Assembly: GCF_900156025.1 (NCBI RefSeq)
Contig: NZ_FTMO01000001.1
Coordinates: 248,001 to 312,000, forward strand
Direction of reading: 5' to 3'
DNA from: Allobosea sp. TND4EK4
Lineage (GTDB): Bacteria; Pseudomonadota; Alphaproteobacteria; Rhizobiales; Beijerinckiaceae
DNA: 64,000 nucleotides
Below are positions 29,195-38,001 of the stretch, piece after piece. The position numbers were made by a program, and so were the translations under genes. Position 1 is the first letter of the stretch. Every line of letters starts with the position of its first letter. The notes beneath the pieces were generated by a model. The model saw nothing but the letters and a program-made list of their open reading frames with translations. It had not been told where the DNA came from and did not search any database.

Positions 29195-30316
29195 TTGAGC
29201 GCAGCAGCGCAGGTCAATCTTTGGCTCGATCAGCATCTCGGATTCGTGCCGGCCTGGCTGGCGAGCCTCGCGATCCTGGCGGTGGCGGTCGGGGCCGGCT
29301 TGTTGATCCACCGCATCGTCTTCCGGCTGGCGAGCCGCCTCGTCAGCCGATGGGACCTGTTCTGGCGCTCGCTCATCGCCCGAACCGAAGGGCCGACGCG
29401 CTTCGTCACGCTCGCGATCGCCTTGTCCTTCGGCGCCAGCGTCGCCCCGCTCACCGACATGCAGACCAGTCTCCTGCGGCACTCCCTGCTGCTCGGCTTC
29501 ATCGGCCTGGCCGGATGGATCGCCAAGACGGCCCTGCATGTCTGGACGACGGTCTATCTGCGGCGCTTCAAGCTCGATGCGGACGACAACCTGCTGGCGC
29601 GCAAGCACGTCACCCAGACGCGCATTCTCAAGCGCATCGGCGAGGTGCTGATCGTCATGCTCGTCGTCTCGACGATGCTGATGACCTTCGACAATGTCCG
29701 GCAATATGGCGTCAGCCTCCTGGCCTCCGCCGGCGCCGCAGGCCTCGTCGCCGCCCTGGCGCTGCAACCTGTGCTGAAGAACATCTTCGCCGGCATCCAG
29801 CTCGCGGTCACACAGCCGATCCGCATCGACGACGCACTGCTGGTCGAGGGCGAATGGGGCAATGTCGAGGAGATCACCTCGACCTATGTCGTCATGCGCC
29901 TGTGGGACTGGCGCCGCCTGATCCTGCCTCTGTCCTACTTCATCGAAAAGCCGTTCCAGAACTGGACCCGCGACAGCGCCTCGCTCATCGGCACGGTGAT
30001 GATCTATCTCGACCACCGCGCGCCGGTGGACCTCATCCGTGCCAAGGTGGCGGAGATCGCCGCGGCGTCGAGCATCTGGGACGGCCAGGTCGCTGTGGTC
30101 CAGGTGACCGATTTCCGCGAGCATGTGATGGAGGTCCGCGTCCTCGCCAGCGCGCGCACGGCGGGGCGCGCCTTCGATTTGCGCTGCGAGGTCCGCGAGA
30201 AGCTGGTCGCCTTCCTGCAGCGCGAACACCCCTACGCGCTGCCGCGTCTGCGGATGCAGCCCGGCGAGCGCGATGAGCGGCAGCAGCGGACGGATCTGGC
30301 CCTCGCTGCGGAATAG
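29195..30316 (+). CDS. MscS-family mechanosensitive channel
   Basis: A 373-residue inner-membrane channel. About four to five helices (residues 18-40, 65-85, 95-115, 145-185) precede the pore-lining helix (LLASAGAAGLVAALALQPVLKN), rich in Gly/Ala as in MscS TM3. A beta domain begins IRIDDALLVEGEWGNVEEIT, and a cytoplasmic alpha/beta domain reaches about residue 350. The TTG at 29195 is the supported start because GAGAGGAGGA lies just before it; an ATG five bases upstream is out of frame. It is tail-to-tail with aqpZ, and both would respond to osmotic change. Confidence 0.88.
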   Translation: MSAAAQVNLWLDQHLGFVPAWLASLAILAVAVGAGLLIHRIVFRLASRLVSRWDLFWRSLIARTEGPTRFVTLAIALSFGASVAPLTDMQTSLLRHSLLLGFIGLAGWIAKTALHVWTTVYLRRFKLDADDNLLARKHVTQTRILKRIGEVLIVMLVVSTMLMTFDNVRQYGVSLLASAGAAGLVAALALQPVLKNIFAGIQLAVTQPIRIDDALLVEGEWGNVEEITSTYVVMRLWDWRRLILPLSYFIEKPFQNWTRDSASLIGTVMIYLDHRAPVDLIRAKVAEIAAASSIWDGQVAVVQVTDFREHVMEVRVLASARTAGRAFDLRCEVREKLVAFLQREHPYALPRLRMQPGERDERQQRTDLALAAE

Positions 30317-30341
30317 CCGCGAACCTGCCGGATGATGACCG

Positions 30342-31067
30342 TCACTCTGCCGGCTGGCTTCCGGTGACGAGACCCTCCGGCTCCTCGCTGAGCCAGCGGT
30401 AGAGGATGCCGCCCAGCGCGCCGCCGATCAGCGGGGCGACCCAGAACAGCCAGAGCTGGCCGAGAGCCCAGCCGCCGGCGAACAGCGCCGGACCCGTGCT
30501 GCGGGCCGGATTGACCGAGGTGTTGGTCACCGGGATGCTGACGAGGTGGATCAGCGCCAGCCCGAGCCCGATGGCGAGCGGAGCAAAGCCGGCGGGCGCC
30601 TTGCCATGCGTGGAGCCCATGATGATGAACAGGAACATCATGGTCATCACCACCTCCATCAGGAAGGCCGAGACGAGGCTGTATTTTCCGGGAGAATGGT
30701 CGCCATAGCCGTTCGAGGCGAAGCCGCCGGCGAGATCGAAGCCCGGCGCCCCGCGCGCGATGATGTAGAGCAGCGCGGCGCCTGCAACCGCGCCGACCAC
30801 CTGCGCAACGATGTAGGGCAGGATCTGCCCTGCCGGAAAGCGACCGCCGGCGGCCAGACCGACCGTCACGGCCGGATTGAGATGGCAGCCCGAGACATGG
30901 CCGATCGCATAGGCCATGGTCACGACAGTCAGGCCAAAGGCGAGCGACACGCCGAGCAGGCCGATGCCCACATTGGGAAACCCGGCGGCGATGACCGCGC
31001 TCCCGCACCCTGCGAAAGTAAGCCAGAAGGTCCCCAGGGCTTCAGCGGCGTATTTCCTTGCATTCAT
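30342..31067 (-). CDS. aqpZ: Aquaporin Z
   Basis: A 241-residue six-helix water channel. Both half-helix signatures are intact: [12 protein letters not shown] in the first half and [15 protein letters not shown] in the second, with the Arg of the selectivity filter after the second NPA. The first helix reads [17 protein letters not shown] as in E. coli AqpZ. A strong GGGGGGATCAGG site precedes ATG 31067. The spacer to lepB carries an AT-rich inverted repeat (31087-31129). Confidence 0.95.
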   Translation of the reverse strand: MNARKYAAEALGTFWLTFAGCGSAVIAAGFPNVGIGLLGVSLAFGLTVVTMAYAIGHVSGCHLNPAVTVGLAAGGRFPAGQILPYIVAQVVGAVAGAALLYIIARGAPGFDLAGGFASNGYGDHSPGKYSLVSAFLMEVVMTMMFLFIIMGSTHGKAPAGFAPLAIGLGLALIHLVSIPVTNTSVNPARSTGPALFAGGWALGQLWLFWVAPLIGGALGGILYRWLSEEPEGLVTGSQPAE

Positions 31068-31086
31068 AACCTGATCCCCCCGGTTA

Positions 31087-31129
31087 AATATTGAGCAACC
31101 TGCGCCTCCGCCACGATTCCGTCAATATT
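31087..31129. promoter_or_regulatory. AT-rich inverted repeat upstream of aqpZ
   Basis: AATATTGA (31087-31094) and TCAATATT (31122-31129) are perfect 8-bp arms 27 bases apart, in an otherwise GC-rich spacer. On the minus strand the distal arm merges into TTGACG, a possible -35 box. It could be an operator for aqpZ or chance; the evidence is composition and position only. Confidence 0.35.
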
Positions 31130-31332
31130 GGGCCCGGCATGGACGCGTGCCATGTCAGCGATCTGTCGATCGGCGCCGCCGCGGAATCGCCACCAACCCG
31201 CCGGATGATTGCCGGGCACGCGATAACAGGCTAGATCGCCCGAGCTGACGCAGCCTGGCGATCTATTCCTTTGGCAAAGCATCGCCCGATGCTGTAGACC
31301 GCGCGCCGGATCGCAGTCCAAGGAGCGCCCGC

Positions 31333-32100
31333 GTGGCCAACGACGTCGACACGAAATCCAAGCCGGCCAAGGACGAGGGCGGCATCCTGGAGACGATCAA
31401 GGTCGTCGTCCAGGCGCTCCTGATCGCGCTCGTCATCCGCACGCTGCTGTTCCAGCCCTTCAACATCCCATCCGGCTCGCTGATCCCGACGCTGCTGATC
31501 GGCGATTATCTGTTCGTGTCGAAATACACCTACGGCTATTCGCGCTACTCGATCCCGTTCGGGCCGCCTGTGATGTCGGGCCGCGTCTGGGCCGCCGAGC
31601 CCAAGCGGGGCGACATTGCGGTCTTCAAGCTGCCAAGCGACAATTCGACCGACTACATCAAGCGCGTCATCGGCCTGCCCGGCGACCGCATCCAGATGAT
31701 CGACGGCATCCTCAACATCAACGGCCAGCCGGTAAAGCGCGAGCGCATCGCGGACTACACGACGACGGATAATTGGGGGCGCAACGCCCCGGTTATCCGC
31801 TATGTCGAGACGCTGCCCAATGGGGTGAAGCATGAGATCATCGAGCGCGAGGGCGACACCGGCACCTTCGACAACACCCAGGTCTTCGTCGTGCCGCCGG
31901 GCCACTTCTTCATGATGGGCGACAACCGCGACAACTCGCTGGATTCGCGCGACCGCAGCGTCGGCTACGTGCCGTTCGAGAACTTCGTCGGCCGGGCCGA
32001 GATCATCTTCTTCTCGATCGACGAAGGCGCATCGGCCTGGAAGATCTGGGAATGGCCGTATACGGTTCGCTGGAACCGGATCTTCAGCACCATCAAGTGA
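31333..32100 (+). CDS. lepB: Signal peptidase I
   Basis: A 255-residue membrane serine protease that removes Sec and Tat signal peptides. One N-terminal helix (about 22-41) is followed by box B with catalytic Ser49 (NIPSGSLIPTLLIGD) and box D with Lys110 (YIKRVIGLPGDRI). GDNRDNSLDSR is box E. Leu follows the catalytic Ser where many homologues have Met. The GTG at 31333 has AAGGAG upstream. rnc follows with a GTGA overlap or a 26-base gap, depending on its start. Confidence 0.95.
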   Translation: MANDVDTKSKPAKDEGGILETIKVVVQALLIALVIRTLLFQPFNIPSGSLIPTLLIGDYLFVSKYTYGYSRYSIPFGPPVMSGRVWAAEPKRGDIAVFKLPSDNSTDYIKRVIGLPGDRIQMIDGILNINGQPVKRERIADYTTTDNWGRNAPVIRYVETLPNGVKHEIIEREGDTGTFDNTQVFVVPPGHFFMMGDNRDNSLDSRDRSVGYVPFENFVGRAEIIFFSIDEGASAWKIWEWPYTVRWNRIFSTIK

Positions 32101-32828
32101 GCAAGCCGAACGCAACTGGGCGCACCATGCCCGACATCGCGCGGCTCGAGGCCATCCTCGAGCACCGCTTCGCCGACGCCTCGCTGCTGGCGACGGCGCT
32201 CACCCATATGAGCGCCGAGGGCTCGCGGCTCGCCACCTATCAGCGGCTCGAATTCCTGGGCGACCGGGTGCTCGGCCTGTCCATCGCCGACATGCTGTTC
32301 CGCCGCTATCCCCTGGCGGAGGAGGGCAATCTCTCGCGGCGCCTGGCGGATCTCGTACGCAAGGAAACCTGCGCCGAGGTTGCGCAGGCCTGGAACCTCG
32401 GCCAGTTCATGCGGCTGGGCGAAGGCGAGATCCTCGGCGGCGCCCGCAAGAACAAGGCGATCCTCGCCGATGCCTGCGAGGCGGTGATCGGCGCGGTGTT
32501 CATGGATGGCGGCTACGATAAGGCTCGCGGCCTCGTCGAGCGCGCCTTCGGCGAGCGCCTGCTGAAGCCGGCCCGCCCCCTGCGCGACGCCAAGACCGCG
32601 TTGCAGGAATGGGCACAGGGCGAAGGTTATCCGACGCCGACCTATAGCGAGCGCGGCCGCTCGGGCCCGGACCATGCTCCGGTCTTCGTCGTGGCGGCCA
32701 AGATCACGGGGCTGCCTGACGCCGAAGGGCGCGGCCTCTCGAAGCGGCTGGCGGAGCAGGCGGCGGCCGAGGCCTTCCTGCGACGACTCGGCCTTTGGAA
32801 CGAAAGCCCGGAAGGCGAGAATGTCTGA
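32097..32828 (+). CDS. rnc: Ribonuclease III
   Basis: A double-strand-specific endoribonuclease for rRNA and mRNA processing. The RNase III signature QRLEFLGDRVLGLSIADMLF and the second acidic site ADACEAVIGAVFMDGGY are intact, followed by a C-terminal dsRNA-binding domain (about 165-235). I give the GTG at 32097, which overlaps the lepB stop as GTGA (243 residues). The ATG at 32127 (MPDIARLEAIL) is an equally plausible start, as neither has a clear ribosome site. The end overlaps era by 8 bases. Confidence 0.93.
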   Translation: MSKPNATGRTMPDIARLEAILEHRFADASLLATALTHMSAEGSRLATYQRLEFLGDRVLGLSIADMLFRRYPLAEEGNLSRRLADLVRKETCAEVAQAWNLGQFMRLGEGEILGGARKNKAILADACEAVIGAVFMDGGYDKARGLVERAFGERLLKPARPLRDAKTALQEWAQGEGYPTPTYSERGRSGPDHAPVFVVAAKITGLPDAEGRGLSKRLAEQAAAEAFLRRLGLWNESPEGENV

Positions 32829-33732
32829 CATCAAAGAGCCGACGCGCTGCGGATTCGTCGCGCTGATCGGCGCCCCAAATGCCGGCAAGTCGACGCTGCT
32901 GAACCAGCTCGTCGGCGCCAAGATTTCCATCGTCTCCCGCAAGGTCCAGACGACGCGCACACAGGTCCGTGGCATCGCGCTCTCGGGCGCTGCGCAGATC
33001 ATCTTCGTCGACACGCCGGGCATCTTCGCGCCCAAGCGCCGGCTCGACCGCGCCATGGTGACCAGCGCCTGGGGCGGTGCGACGGATGCCGACCTGATCG
33101 GCGTGCTGATCGACGTCGCGCGCTTCGACCACGAGGAGAACACCGTGCTGCTGGAGAAGCTCGCCGAGCTGAAGCAGCCGAAGTTCCTGATCCTCAACAA
33201 GATCGATACCGTGCCGAAGGAGAAACTGCTCGAGATCACCGCCAAGGTGAACGAGCGCTCGACCTTCGAGACGACCTTCATGGTCGCGGCGCTGACCGGG
33301 TACGGGGTCAAGGACATCCTGACCTGGCTGGAAAAGCGGCTGCCGCCCGGTCCCTGGCTCTATCCGGAGGACCAGATCTCCGACGCGCCGCTGCGCTTCC
33401 TCGCCGCCGAGATCACCCGCGAGAAAATCTTCGAGCGGCTGCATGACGAATTGCCCTACCGCTCGACCGTCGAGACCGAGAGCTGGCAGCAGAAGCCGGA
33501 CGGCTCGGTGCGCATCGAGCAGACGATCTATGTCGAGCGCGAGGGCCAGCGGAAGATCGTGCTCGGCGAAGGCGGCCAGACGATCAAGGCCATCGGCCAG
33601 AAGGCGCGCATCGAGATTTCCGAGGCGGCCGAGGCCAAGGTCCACCTCTTCCTGTTCGTGAAGGTGCGCGAGAACTGGAGCGACGATCCTGAGCGCTATC
33701 GCGAGATGGGGCTGGATTTCCCGAAGGGCTGA
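32821..33732 (+). CDS. era: GTPase Era
   Basis: A 303-residue GTPase that helps 16S rRNA maturation and 30S assembly. G1 is GAPNAGKST (17-25), G3 DTPG, G4 NKID, and the C-terminal KH domain contains IVLGEGGQTIKAIGQKARIEI. ATG 32821 lies inside the last codons of rnc. The C-terminus WSDDPERYREMGLDFPKG is the usual Era tail. Confidence 0.97.
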   Translation: MSDIKEPTRCGFVALIGAPNAGKSTLLNQLVGAKISIVSRKVQTTRTQVRGIALSGAAQIIFVDTPGIFAPKRRLDRAMVTSAWGGATDADLIGVLIDVARFDHEENTVLLEKLAELKQPKFLILNKIDTVPKEKLLEITAKVNERSTFETTFMVAALTGYGVKDILTWLEKRLPPGPWLYPEDQISDAPLRFLAAEITREKIFERLHDELPYRSTVETESWQQKPDGSVRIEQTIYVEREGQRKIVLGEGGQTIKAIGQKARIEISEAAEAKVHLFLFVKVRENWSDDPERYREMGLDFPKG

Positions 33733-33743
33733 GCGGCCGAGCG

Positions 33744-34289
33744 ATGCCCAGCGAAAAGCAGAAGATGCTCGCCGGCGCGCTCTACCGGGCGGATGACCCG
33801 GAACTCGTGGCCGACAACCGCCGGATCGGCGATTGGATGGCCCGCTTCAATGCCACGACGGCGCGGCCGCAGGATCGCGACCCGCTGCTGCGCGAGGCCT
33901 TCGGCCATGTCGGCCGAGATGTCACCATCCGCCCGCCCTTCCATTGCGACTACGGCTACAACATCAACCTCGGCGATGGCGTCTTCCTGAACTTCAACTG
34001 CGTGATCCTCGACGTCGTCGCGGTCACCATCGGGGACGGCACGCAGATCGGGCCTGGCGTGCAGATCCTGACCGCCGACCACCCGCGCGATCCGCAGGCG
34101 CGCCGGGAGATGCTCGAATTCGGGCGGCCGATCGCGATCGGCCGCAATGTCTGGATCGGCGGCGGCGCGATCATCCTGCCGGGCGTGACGATCGGCGACG
34201 ATGCCATCATCGGTGCCGGGAGCGTCGTGACCCGCGACGTTCCGGCCGGCCGCACAGCGGTCGGAAATCCCGCGCGCCTGCGGCCCTGA
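33744..34289 (+). CDS. Sugar O-acetyltransferase (maltose/galactoside/NodL family)
   Basis: A 181-residue left-handed beta-helix acetyltransferase using acetyl-CoA. The N-terminal Mac domain (MPSEKQKMLAGALYRADDPEL, about 1-55) is followed by hexapeptide repeats. LTADHPRDPQARR contains the catalytic His of the family, and the C-terminus GAGSVVTRDVPAGRTAVGNPARLRP closes the helix. The sugar acceptor cannot be told from sequence. It follows era by 11 bases. Confidence 0.87.
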   Translation: MPSEKQKMLAGALYRADDPELVADNRRIGDWMARFNATTARPQDRDPLLREAFGHVGRDVTIRPPFHCDYGYNINLGDGVFLNFNCVILDVVAVTIGDGTQIGPGVQILTADHPRDPQARREMLEFGRPIAIGRNVWIGGGAIILPGVTIGDDAIIGAGSVVTRDVPAGRTAVGNPARLRP

Positions 34290-34398
34290 TCCCGCCTCCG
34301 GCTGTTGAGCGCTGGCCGATCCGGCATCTCCAGCCTTGCCACAGCGACCAAACCGCCGCAAAGACGCGGGCGTTTGTCCGAACGCTGGAGACGCCCCC

Positions 34399-34983
34399 AT
34401 GACCCATGACGAGGTTCTTGCCGAATTCCGCGATGCGGGGGCGCTGCTGGAGGGGCATTTCATCCTGTCTTCGGGCCGGCGCAGCCCCATCTTCCTGCAG
34501 AAGATGTTCATCTTCCAGGACCCGGTGCGGACCGAGCGCCTCTGCAAGGCGCTCGCGGCGAAGATCGAAGCGCAGTTCGGCACCGTGGATTATGTCGTTT
34601 CGCCGGCCGTGGGCGGAATCGTTCCCGGCTACGAGACGGCTCGCCATCTCAAGGCCAAGGCGGTCTTCGTCGAACGCGAGAACGGCGAGTTCAGGCTGCG
34701 CCGCGGCTTTGCCATTCCGAAGGGCGCCCGCACCGTCATGGTCGAGGACATCGTGACCACGGGACTGTCCTCTCGCGAGTGCCTTGCCTCCGTCGCCGAC
34801 CAGCCTGGCACGATGCTGGGCGCAGCCTGCCTCGTCGACCGCTCGGCCGGCCGCGTCGATCTCGGCGTGCCCCTGGTCAGCCTCGTTCAGATGGACATTC
34901 CGGATTACGCGCCGGACGCCCTCCCCCCCGAACTGGCCGCGATTCCCGCGATCAAGCCCGGCAGCCGCGGGCTTGGCGCCTGA
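34399..34983 (+). CDS. pyrE: Orotate phosphoribosyltransferase
   Basis: A 194-residue enzyme joining orotate to PRPP in pyrimidine synthesis. The PRPP loop is [13 protein letters not shown], and [20 protein letters not shown] and [14 protein letters not shown] are orotate/phosphate-binding segments of the PyrE2-like class. ATG 34399 follows GGAGACG; an upstream in-frame ATG at 34336 adds an unconserved head. A 9-bp hairpin lies 15 bases after the stop. Confidence 0.94.
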   Translation: MTHDEVLAEFRDAGALLEGHFILSSGRRSPIFLQKMFIFQDPVRTERLCKALAAKIEAQFGTVDYVVSPAVGGIVPGYETARHLKAKAVFVERENGEFRLRRGFAIPKGARTVMVEDIVTTGLSSRECLASVADQPGTMLGAACLVDRSAGRVDLGVPLVSLVQMDIPDYAPDALPPELAAIPAIKPGSRGLGA

Positions 34984-34998
34984 CGATCAGCCTGCCGA

Positions 34999-35021
34999 GG
35001 CTGCGGCGAGCGGCCGCAGCC
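34999..35021 (+). terminator. Hairpin after pyrE, possible terminator
   Basis: GGCTGCGGC (34999-35007) and GCCGCAGCC (35013-35021) form a perfect 9-bp stem with a 5-nt loop. No T run follows, so it may be a weak or Rho-assisted terminator or an mRNA end protector. Confidence 0.4.
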
Positions 35022-35128
35022 CCGGCAACGACTGGATCAATTTCGACCACCAATTGACATTGTCCGGGCGCGAATCCAGCCCATTTTGACTGTTCAGTGA
35101 CAATTCGATTTCAGCAGGAGTTATTGCC

Positions 35129-35761
35129 ATGACGGTCGCGCCGCGCATTGCGCTCTTCATCGACGGCGCCAATCTCTACGCCACTTCGAAGCAACTCGGC
35201 TTCGACATGGACTATCGCCGGCTGCTGCGGGAGTTCCAGAGCCGTGGCAACCTGATCCGGGCCTTCTATTTCACGACGCTGGTCGAGAGTGAGGAGTATT
35301 CGTCGATCCGGCCGCTGGTGGATTGGCTCGACTACAACGGCTACCGCGTCATCACCAAGGCAGCGAAGGAGTTCACCGACGCCACCGGCCGGCGCCGGAT
35401 CAAGGGCAATATGGACATCGAGCTGGCGATCGAGATGCTGGAACTCGCCTCGCATCTGGACCAGATCTATCTGTTCTCCGGCGACGGTGATTTCCGGCCA
35501 TTGGTCGAGGCGGTGCAGCGCAAGGGCGTGAAGGTCTCCGTCGTCTCGACGATCTCGACCAACCCGCCGATGGTCTCCGACGAGCTCCGCCGCCAGTGCG
35601 ACGAATTCGTCGATCTCGCCCAGCTCATGCAGAAGGTCGGGCGCGATCCGGCTGAGCGCAACGCTCGCAGCGCCGCGGCAGGCGCTCCGGTGACGCCGGG
35701 CAATCCGGGGCTGGAGCGTCGCTACGGGATCCGGCAGGGCGACGAGCCTGCTGTGGACTGA
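35129..35761 (+). CDS. NYN-domain (LabA-like) ribonuclease
   Basis: A 210-residue protein of the PIN/NYN nuclease fold. Conserved acids sit in ALFIDGANLYA (Asp12), GNMDIELAIEML and YLFSGDGDFRPLVEAV, and VVSTISTNPPMVSDELRRQCDEFVDL is typical of the LabA group. About the last 40 residues are a low-complexity Ala/Gly/Pro/Arg tail. AGGAG lies upstream of ATG 35129. Its neighbour smpB is convergent (6 bases between stops). In many rhizobia the same gene sits between smpB and rpoZ, so a role in RNA turnover is plausible but unproven. Confidence 0.88.
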   Translation: MTVAPRIALFIDGANLYATSKQLGFDMDYRRLLREFQSRGNLIRAFYFTTLVESEEYSSIRPLVDWLDYNGYRVITKAAKEFTDATGRRRIKGNMDIELAIEMLELASHLDQIYLFSGDGDFRPLVEAVQRKGVKVSVVSTISTNPPMVSDELRRQCDEFVDLAQLMQKVGRDPAERNARSAAAGAPVTPGNPGLERRYGIRQGDEPAVD

Positions 35762-35767
35762 AGGCCC

Positions 35768-36241
35768 CTACCCGCCGCTTTTCAGCAGCCGCTGCTTATC
35801 GCGGTTCCAGTCGCGCTCTTTCTCGGTCTCGCGCTTGTCGTGCAGCTTCTTGCCCTTGCCGAGGCCGAGTTCGACCTTCGCCCGGCCACGGTCGTTGAAA
35901 TAGACCTTGAGCGGGATCAGGGCCATGCCCTCGCGCTGGACCGCACCCATCAGCTTGTTGATCTCGCGGCGGTGGAGCAGCAGCTTGCGGGGGCGCCGCA
36001 CCTCGTGGTTGAAGCGGTTCGCCTCGAGATATTCCGGGATATGGGCGTTGAACAGGAAGAGCTCGGTGCCCATCGGCCCGGCATAGCTCTCGCCGATCGT
36101 GGCCTTGCCGCCGCGCAGGGACTTGATCTCGGTGCCCTGCAGCGCGATGCCGGCCTCGAGCGTTTCCTTGATCTCGTAGTTGAAGCGCGCCTTGCGGTTG
36201 TCGGCAGCGAGCCGATAGCGGGCGGGATCAGGCTTCTTCAT
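35768..36241 (-). CDS. smpB: SsrA-binding protein SmpB
   Basis: A 157-residue RNA-binding protein that delivers tmRNA to stalled ribosomes. It has the OB-fold core [31 protein letters not shown], and [30 protein letters not shown]. The basic C-terminal tail [24 protein letters not shown] reaches the ribosomal mRNA channel. The ATG overlaps the stop of the upstream FMN-binding gene as ATGA. Confidence 0.96.
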   Translation of the reverse strand: MKKPDPARYRLAADNRKARFNYEIKETLEAGIALQGTEIKSLRGGKATIGESYAGPMGTELFLFNAHIPEYLEANRFNHEVRRPRKLLLHRREINKLMGAVQREGMALIPLKVYFNDRGRAKVELGLGKGKKLHDKRETEKERDWNRDKQRLLKSGG

Positions 36242-36885
36242 GCTGTGCCGTTGAATCCGTGCTGCTTGACCAGGGCCGCCATGGCCTGAGAATCCGATTC
36301 AGTCTCGGCGCTCAAGCCGTTGAGAACGCCGAGCTTATCGTCCTCCCGGCGGTTCTGGCTCAGTTTGAACTTGCCGAGGATCGAGGCGATCTCGACTTCG
36401 ATGCCGACGATGCCGCGGGCCTGCGCGGCGATGAAGGGCTCAGGCGCATCCGTGACCGCCCAGGGCTCCGCGCGCGGTGCCTCCTGCTGGCGCGTCAGCG
36501 ATTCAAGCTGGGCGCGCAACCAAGCTGGGTCCTCGATCGCGCGGGCCGGACCACGGACCTGCACCGTCACGTAGTTCCAGGTCGGCACGACCTTGCCGGT
36601 CTCCTGCTTGGTCGCATACCAGGCGGGCGTCACGTAGCGCTCGACGCCGGTGAAGACCACCAGCGTCTCGGCCCCGGCTGCGATCGCCTTCCATTGCGCG
36701 TTCGGCCGCGCGAGATGAGCACGCAGCACGCCGTTCACGCCCTCCTCCGCGTGCAGCACGAAGGGCACGGGGTTGGCGATGAGCCCGCCCTCGCCGGCTG
36801 TCACCAGCGTGGCCAGCGGATGCTGGCGGATGATCGCGTGCAACTGCTCGCGATCCTCGACCTTGAAATGGCTGGGCTCGTACAT
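36238..36885 (-). CDS. FMN-binding negative transcriptional regulator (PaiB family)
   Basis: A 215-residue protein of the split-barrel FMN-binding fold. [29 protein letters not shown] opens the family, PVFVLH-type and [12 protein letters not shown] strands follow, and [29 protein letters not shown] is the signature. Family members include Bacillus PaiB, a proposed repressor; a DNA-binding role here is not demonstrated. It is translationally coupled to smpB (ATGA) and downstream of dapA. Confidence 0.88.
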   Translation of the reverse strand: MYEPSHFKVEDREQLHAIIRQHPLATLVTAGEGGLIANPVPFVLHAEEGVNGVLRAHLARPNAQWKAIAAGAETLVVFTGVERYVTPAWYATKQETGKVVPTWNYVTVQVRGPARAIEDPAWLRAQLESLTRQQEAPRAEPWAVTDAPEPFIAAQARGIVGIEVEIASILGKFKLSQNRREDDKLGVLNGLSAETESDSQAMAALVKQHGFNGTA

Positions 36886-36938
36886 GCCCGGTTCTCCCTG
36901 GCTTCCGGCCGGGCGAACCGGGCGGACAGGATGTCTAC

Positions 36939-37832
36939 TTAAGCATTCAACAGGCCGGCGAACACCATGGCGTCGCGGATGACCTTGCCGGTCGCGGGCG
37001 TCACCGGGAGCAGTGGCAGGCGGACCTCTTCCTCGATGCGGCCGAGCAGAGTCAGCCCGTGCTTGGCGCCTGCCAGACCCGGCTCCTTGAAGATCGCGTC
37101 ATGCAGAGGCACGAGACGGTCCTGCACCTTCAGCGCCTGCGCGTAGTCGCCCTTCAGAGCCGCTTCCATGAGGTCGGCGCAGAGACGGGGCGCGACATTG
37201 GCGACCACCGAAATGCAGCCATGGCCGCCGGCCGCCATATAGGCAAGCGCCGTCATGTCCTCGCCCGAGAGCTGGATGAAATCCGGCCCCATGGCGTGGC
37301 GCTGCTGCGAGACGCGGGCGAGATTGGCGGTGGCGTCCTTCACGCCGGCGATGTTCTTCAGCTCGTAGAGCCGCGCCATCGTCTCGACCGACATGTCCAC
37401 CACCGAGCGGGGCGGGATATTGTAGATGATGATCGGGATGCCGACCGCGTCGTTCACCGCCTTGAAGTGCTGATACATGCCCTCCTGGGTGGGCTTGTTG
37501 TAATAGGGCGTGACCACGAGCACGGCCTGCGCCCCCGCCTTCTCGGCATGGACGGCAAGATCGATCGCCTCGATCGTGTTGTTGGAGCCGGCGCCGGCGA
37601 TGACGGGAACGCGGCCCCTCGCCTGGTCGAGCACGATCTCGACGACGCGCTTGTGCTCGTCATGCGACAGCGTCGGGCTCTCGCCCGTGGTGCCGACGGG
37701 GACGAGCCCGCTCGAGCCGCTTTCGACGTGCCAGTCGACCAAGGCACGCAATGCCTGCTCGTCCACCTCGCCGGCTTTGAAAGGCGTGACCAGAGCGGGC
37801 AGCGAGCCGGTAAAGGCAATGTGCTTGGTCAT
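36939..37832 (-). CDS. dapA: 4-hydroxy-tetrahydrodipicolinate synthase
   Basis: A 297-residue TIM-barrel aldolase that condenses pyruvate with aspartate semialdehyde, first step of lysine and meso-diaminopimelate synthesis. GTTGESPT (47-54), Tyr137 ([10 protein letters not shown]) and Schiff-base Lys165 ([11 protein letters not shown]) are all present. The ATG at 37832 has CAGGA upstream; a longer frame to 38135 runs into the divergent transglycosylase gene and is not needed. Confidence 0.96.
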   Translation of the reverse strand: MTKHIAFTGSLPALVTPFKAGEVDEQALRALVDWHVESGSSGLVPVGTTGESPTLSHDEHKRVVEIVLDQARGRVPVIAGAGSNNTIEAIDLAVHAEKAGAQAVLVVTPYYNKPTQEGMYQHFKAVNDAVGIPIIIYNIPPRSVVDMSVETMARLYELKNIAGVKDATANLARVSQQRHAMGPDFIQLSGEDMTALAYMAAGGHGCISVVANVAPRLCADLMEAALKGDYAQALKVQDRLVPLHDAIFKEPGLAGAKHGLTLLGRIEEEVRLPLLPVTPATGKVIRDAMVFAGLLNA

Positions 37833-38001
37833 TGGGCGGTCCTGGAGGCGAGAATGCGGGTGGAGGGCCGTCACACATAAACCGTCGTTTCGCCGAGGCA
37901 AAGCCGAAAGCCCGTGAAAATCCGTGAGGTTCATGGTTAAGCCTTCCTCAACCTCCCTCCCCGACCATCGCCCGATGACAGCACGAACATGGAGCCTCGC
38001 C

